From Candidatus Hodarchaeota archaeon (GTDB lineage: Archaea; Asgardarchaeota; Heimdallarchaeia; Hodarchaeales; Hodarchaeaceae), in contig JAEOTU010000365.1 of NCBI GenBank assembly GCA_016839665.1, positions 1 to 16,332 on the forward strand: a stretch of 16,332 nucleotides of DNA, in the 5' to 3' direction. This document shows, in pieces, positions 15,496-16,332 of this stretch. Both the position numbers and the translations under genes were made by a program. The notes under the pieces were generated by a model, which was not told the origin of the DNA, made no database searches, and saw nothing but the letters and a program-made list of their open reading frames with translations. Each line of letters starts with the position of its first letter. Positions within the stretch are counted from its first letter, which is position 1.

Positions 15496-15543
15496 AGTGG
15501 ATACATATCACCTAGCGATATCACTAGGTATGTATTCAACACT
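15496..15543. repeat. Long imperfect palindrome
   Basis: The core ACCTAGCGATATCACTAGGT (15510-15529) is a 20-bp palindrome with a single mismatched pair. Beyond a 3-base offset, ATACATA on the left matches TATGTAT on the right, and AGTG/CACT close the ends. GTATTCAA occurs at both margins (15489-15496, 15532-15539). Its position 70-115 bases upstream of the terminal ORF suits an operator. Confidence 0.5.
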
Positions 15544-15596
15544 CTGTTTCTAAGGAATAATTTTTCAGAATCAGATGAAACGGGCATTTATTTTAA

Positions 15597-15609
15597 CGAG
15601 GAAACCTCG
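15597..15609 (+). promoter_or_regulatory. Ribosome site inside a small hairpin
   Basis: CGAGG-AAA-CCTCG is a perfect 5-bp hairpin ending one base before the ATG at 15611. Its left arm contains GAGG, the only Shine-Dalgarno candidate for that start, 9 bases away. Pairing would hide the ribosome site; alternatively the true start is ATG 15575 and the hairpin lies within the coding region. Confidence 0.3.
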
Positions 15610-15610
15610 A

Positions 15611-16332
15611 ATGCAAGTAAAACATCAGAAATACCTATTAAAAGGAATGATATTATTAATACTATTCCTAATGCTAACTTCATTGACAGCAGTACGAACA
15701 GATAATACAATTTATCCTATCTATAATTTCTTCGCGTTTGGGGAAGAAGGGATAATTAGAAATGGTCTTCATAACAGAAGTTATGTGTCTGAGGATGGAA
15801 TGAAGATCCACGAGGTTACCAGTAGTCAGGATGCCTATAAAATTCGGTTGATCTTCACAACTCCTGATCATCCTTTTGAAATGGTTTCATTACGGGTACG
15901 GATGAGTTTCTCAGAGGAAGCTACAAGCTTTATTCGTTGGGGAAATTTGCATAATGTGACAGTAAATGTTTTTCCTTTCGAACTAGCTACTATCGGGGAG
16001 GAAAATAATTCAGTTCAAGTTCTAAATGCACTAGATTTATATCATGGTGTGGATATCCAATTTAAGCTTAATAACACGGCTTTCAAAGAGCTAGAATTCT
16101 TCGAAATGGCTTTCTCATCATGGAATGCCAGTACAACTATTAGAGCAATTCAATTTGAACAAATTCGATTTCATAACGCCCCAGTTTGCGTATTCAATGG
16201 ATATACAGTATTAGTCATATTTAGCTCCATTGGATTAATCGGATTCACGATAGCTTATCCCCAGCATTTAGGGATATTTTTAGCGATTCTCTTTGGTATC
16301 ATTCTGATAATAATGCCATTAACGGCAATCGT
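15611..16332 (+). CDS. Unrecognised membrane protein (3' end outside window)
   Basis: The frame stays open for 240 codons to the window end. After a basic start (MQVKHQKYLLKG) comes a hydrophobic segment (about 12-27) that is a signal anchor or signal peptide. A likely extracytoplasmic domain of about 165 residues follows, with several Asn-x-Ser/Thr sites (NRS, NVT, NNS, NNT, NAS). Two closely spaced hydrophobic segments near 198-240 are the start of a membrane region. No family is recognised. ATG 15575 is an in-frame alternative start adding 12 residues (MKRAFILTRKPR). The upstream palindrome may control it. It is unrelated in any visible way to thiamine genes. Confidence 0.6.
   Translation, partial: MQVKHQKYLLKGMILLILFLMLTSLTAVRTDNTIYPIYNFFAFGEEGIIRNGLHNRSYVSEDGMKIHEVTSSQDAYKIRLIFTTPDHPFEMVSLRVRMSFSEEATSFIRWGNLHNVTVNVFPFELATIGEENNSVQVLNALDLYHGVDIQFKLNNTAFKELEFFEMAFSSWNASTTIRAIQFEQIRFHNAPVCVFNGYTVLVIFSSIGLIGFTIAYPQHLGIFLAILFGIILIIMPLTAI

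Larger units (their letters stand above)
15214..15610 (+). other. Gene-poor stretch between thiR and the terminal membrane protein
   Basis: I find no convincing gene here. Frames are short or lack starts; the longest run is about 40 codons without a good start. Notable content is three copies of GTATTCAA (15233-15240, 15489-15496, 15532-15539), of which the first two extend to AAGTATTCAA. There is also a long imperfect palindrome at 15496-15543 and TATA-like ATATAT/TATATT patches at 15461-15482. It is probably the control region of the downstream gene plus the thiR 3' end. Confidence 0.4.

Overview
This AT-rich window is most likely archaeal. The main reasons are a ThiR-type regulator (helix-turn-helix fused to a ThiN domain), a stand-alone Lrp/AsnC ligand-binding (RAM) domain, an XPD/DinG-like iron-sulfur helicase, archaeal TATA boxes about 25 bp before probable transcription starts, several TTG/GTG starts, and a substrate-binding protein with a C-terminal membrane anchor. 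An Asgard-like lineage is possible, but that is a guess from protein style. No rRNA, tRNA, insertion sequence or CRISPR array was seen.

Layout. Positions 1-53 hold the tail of a probable membrane protein on the + strand, followed by a gene-free stretch with two hairpins. Positions 284-2233 (minus) hold a COG2187-like phosphotransferase, an overlapping COG0645-like P-loop kinase and an unrecognised 124-aa protein. Positions 2234-2534 are largely noncoding, with three inverted repeats and a possible 30-codon ORF. Positions 2535-5199 (minus) hold adenine deaminase preceded by an unrecognised 283-aa protein. Positions 5321-7132 (minus) hold the helicase, whose true N-terminus with Walker A has no ATG/GTG/TTG start. 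Positions 7225-8166 (minus) hold a very basic 64-aa protein and a TPR protein. A small RAM-domain protein at 8369-8620 (+) converges on the thiamine cluster.

The thiamine cluster is the most coherent unit. thiB-thiP-thiQ (minus, 12955 to 8658) encode a thiamine-type ABC importer. Upstream lies a choline/thiamine-kinase-like phosphotransferase (minus, 13140-14081), and divergent from it is thiR (+, 14305-15213). I infer a salvage module in which thiamine is imported by ThiBPQ, possibly phosphorylated by the kinase, and the phosphorylated product sensed by the ThiN domain of ThiR. Immediately upstream of the thiB TATA box is a 15-bp palindrome with a repeated half-site, a good candidate ThiR operator.

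After thiR, about 400 bases without a convincing gene carry a long imperfect palindrome. The window ends inside an unrecognised membrane protein (15611 onward, +).
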